Source: Spirochaetales bacterium
Lineage (GTDB): Bacteria; Spirochaetota; Spirochaetia; SZUA-6; RPPD01
Direction of reading: 5' to 3'
Assembly: GCA_016934415.1 (NCBI GenBank)
Contig: JAFGSW010000063.1
Coordinates: forward strand, 84,043-148,042
DNA length: 64,000 bases
Below the pieces are notes generated by a model, which was not told where the DNA came from, did not search any database, and was given only the letters and a program-made list of their open reading frames with translations. Each line of letters starts with the position of its first letter. Positions within the stretch are counted from its first letter, which is position 1. Below are positions 62,414 through 64,000 of this stretch, piece by piece. The translations under genes and the position numbers were made by a program.

Positions 62414-63825
62414 GCCTTCGGCTGAAGCTGGCGGGTTCGTTCGCCCTCGTCATCCTGGCGGGCTCGATCGCGGCCGCGCTCGCCATCGGCGCCGTTCTGC
62501 GCGACCGGATGCAAGCCTTCGTTTTGGCGTCGGACGGAGACCGCGCCCGCGCCCTGGCTTCGCTTCTGGGCGATTATTACAACCGTTACGGAACCTTCGA
62601 GGGAGCGTTCGACGGATTCTCACCCGGCTTCCCGGATATGCCGATGATGCGCCGCGGTCCGGGCCAGGGACGCGGCGGCGGCATGATGGGCATGATGCGT
62701 CCCGACGCCCGTCCTTCCGCCCGAGTTCCCGCCCGAGTGGTCGTCGTCGACCCGCGCGGGGCCGTGCTCTTCGATTCGGGCGGAACGGGAGCCGCTCCCG
62801 CGGGAGAGGTGATCGAGCGCGGCGTCCCCGTGGAGTCGACTCGCGGTATTGCGGCCTACGCCGCCGTCGGGTCAATGATCGATCCCCGCCTGCGCGGCCT
62901 GGAGCTCGATTTTCTCAATTCGGCCGGACTGGCCGTGCTCGTCTCCAGCCTGGCCGCCGCGCTTCTGGCCGTCGCCGCCGGCGCCGCGATCGTGGTGCAG
63001 ATCACATCCCCCATTAAGGCCCTGGCGCGCGCAGCGGAGCGCATCGCGGCCGGCGACTTCAGGCACCGCGTCGCCGTCGCCCGCCGCGACGAAATCGGAG
63101 AACTGGCGGGGAATTTCAACGGGATGGCGGCTTCGCTCGAGGAGAACGAGCTTCTCCGCCGGAAAATGGTGGAGGACGCCGCGCACGAGCTCCGCACGCC
63201 GGTGAGCCTGCTCAAGGCAAATCTTGAGATGATGCTCGAGGGCGTGTACCCCGTTGACCGGGACAACCTCCTCTCTTTGAACGAGGAAATCACTCGTCTC
63301 GAGGTTCTCGTCCGCCAGCTCGACGCGCAGAACAGCGCCGAGGCCGGGACCGTTCCGCTGCGCCGAACCGAGTGCCCTCTCCCGCCGGTCATCGAGCGCG
63401 CCTTCGCCCTCCACCGGGCTCCGCTCGTCGCCAAGCGGGTCGCCGTCGGACTAAAGATCGAAACCGATCTGCCTCCGCTCAACGCCGATCCCGACAGGCT
63501 GCTGCAGGTTTTCTCCAATATCATTTCGAACGCGGTGCGTCACGTGAACGAATGCGGGCGCATCACGGTGACCGCCTCCCGTCAAGGCTCCGAAATCGTG
63601 GTCGGGATCGAAAACTCAGGCTCGTCCGTCCCCCCCGAGGACCTCGAACGCATCTTCGAGCGCTTCTACCGCAGCGACCCGTCCCGGACGCGCAACGACG
63701 GCGGGACGGGCCTGGGACTTTCCATTTCCCGGGAAATCGTCCGCCGCCACGGCGGCCGGATCCGGGCGGACAACCTGTCGCCCGACGGCGTCCGCTTCAC
63801 GGTCACGCTTCCGCTCTCAACCTGA
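62410..63825 (+). CDS. Sensor histidine kinase with Met-rich periplasmic domain
   Basis: 471 residues. A first membrane helix (about 8-30), a periplasmic loop (about 31-170) with MPMMRRGPGQGRGGGMMGMM, a second helix (about 171-198), HAMP, DHp with His259 in EDAAHELRTP and a HATPase (N box FSNIISNAVRH, G box FYRSDPSRTRNDGGTGLGLS). It is of the BaeS/CreC-like class. The Met/Arg/Gly loop may bind copper or silver. The start is GTG 62410, overlapping the response regulator gene. Confidence 0.95.
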   Translation: MSLRLKLAGSFALVILAGSIAAALAIGAVLRDRMQAFVLASDGDRARALASLLGDYYNRYGTFEGAFDGFSPGFPDMPMMRRGPGQGRGGGMMGMMRPDARPSARVPARVVVVDPRGAVLFDSGGTGAAPAGEVIERGVPVESTRGIAAYAAVGSMIDPRLRGLELDFLNSAGLAVLVSSLAAALLAVAAGAAIVVQITSPIKALARAAERIAAGDFRHRVAVARRDEIGELAGNFNGMAASLEENELLRRKMVEDAAHELRTPVSLLKANLEMMLEGVYPVDRDNLLSLNEEITRLEVLVRQLDAQNSAEAGTVPLRRTECPLPPVIERAFALHRAPLVAKRVAVGLKIETDLPPLNADPDRLLQVFSNIISNAVRHVNECGRITVTASRQGSEIVVGIENSGSSVPPEDLERIFERFYRSDPSRTRNDGGTGLGLSISREIVRRHGGRIRADNLSPDGVRFTVTLPLST

Positions 63826-63867
63826 CACGTTCGTGTCTGAAGACGCTGTTTTCTTGGAATTCCCCCC

Positions 63868-64000
63868 TCACCCGCGATCGTCGGCGGTTCCATCGGCGGC
63901 CGGGACGAAGAGCGTGAACGTGCTCCCTTTCCCCTTCGTCGATTCGGCCAGCACGAATCCGGAATGACCCTGAAGGATTTTCTTCACCATGGCCAGGCCC
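63868..64000 (-). CDS. Histidine kinase C-terminus (partial, runs off the window)
   Basis: The last 43 codons read GLAMVKKILQGHSGFVLAES then TKGKGSTFTLFVPAADG and a short tail. This is the G2-box end of a HATPase domain (GLG-like GLAMVKKI, GKGSTFTLFVPA). The rest lies to the right. It is convergent with the Met-rich sensor gene. Confidence 0.85.
   Translation of the reverse strand, partial: GLAMVKKILQGHSGFVLAESTKGKGSTFTLFVPAADGTADDRG

Overview
The window is a 64 kb stretch of a GC-rich bacterial chromosome that is almost fully packed with protein-coding genes. I see no rRNA, tRNA, CRISPR array, phage block or intact transposase. Gram-negative traits are clear: apolipoprotein N-acyltransferase, many lipobox proteins, an outer-membrane barrel-like protein and periplasmic CpxP/Spy-like and PQQ-propeller proteins. 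Pyruvate:ferredoxin oxidoreductase, a hemerythrin/DUF438 protein and an FNR-type switch suggest an anaerobe or facultative anaerobe. FabV, ThyX, a DUF4469-type HU-like protein and the scpA-scpB-rluB order would fit a free-living, deep-branching spirochaete, but that placement is an inference.

Layout. 0-8.1 kb (minus strand) is a housekeeping block: TPR-like membrane protein (partial), sigma54 activator, rpsA, then recA-folK-scpA-scpB-rluB. 8.4-16.9 kb holds a secreted repeat-like protein, a TPR-ClpA/C chimera, a predicted lipoprotein aminopeptidase, thyX, msrA, a small barrel protein and a FemAB-like acyltransferase. 17.2-25.6 kb holds lnt with a lipoprotein, and a four-gene minus-strand operon moxR-DUF58-transglutaminase-PQQ propeller. 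25.8-35.4 kb holds a broken Nudix gene fused onto the fabV stop, fabV, a tandem kinase/pseudokinase-like protein, serC, a vWA lipoprotein, an SDR epimerase, a flavodoxin and a membrane protein. 35.5-37.6 kb holds a rhodanese lipoprotein and a CpxP-like/ECF sigma/anti-sigma operon. 37.6-43.0 kb holds a CreD-like membrane protein set between two copies of the rlmD 3' end, then rlmD, truD and a methyltransferase. 43.2-49.8 kb holds an aldo-keto reductase and three envelope proteins (CsgG-N plus LamG-like, DUF3352-like plus propeller, TPR plus SLH-like). 50.0-52.8 kb is an FNR-type regulator diverging from a ferredoxin and a DUF438-hemerythrin-PAS protein, with a TTGAC-N4-ATCAA box between them. 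53-64 kb holds an RlmL-like methyltransferase, fabH, nifJ, the HU-like gene with a long structured leader, and a two-component system with a Met-rich sensor.

The strongest genome-scale signal is a set of about 16 intergenic fold-back repeats of 60-240 bp. They have conserved inverted arms and AT-rich centres in an otherwise GC-rich sequence. Two sequence classes recur: one built on AAGGAA-N-CCAGGAA units and one built on (AC)TACGGAT/CCACGGAT/CACTGAT units. Several end exactly at, or provide, the stop codon of a neighbouring gene, and one has extended a coding region.

A second recurring theme is start codons without a Shine-Dalgarno sequence that lie only 6-12 nt behind a recognisable -10 box. 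They suggest leaderless or near-leaderless mRNAs for moxR, the kinase-like gene, the CreD-like gene, the DUF3352-like gene and perhaps the FNR-type regulator.
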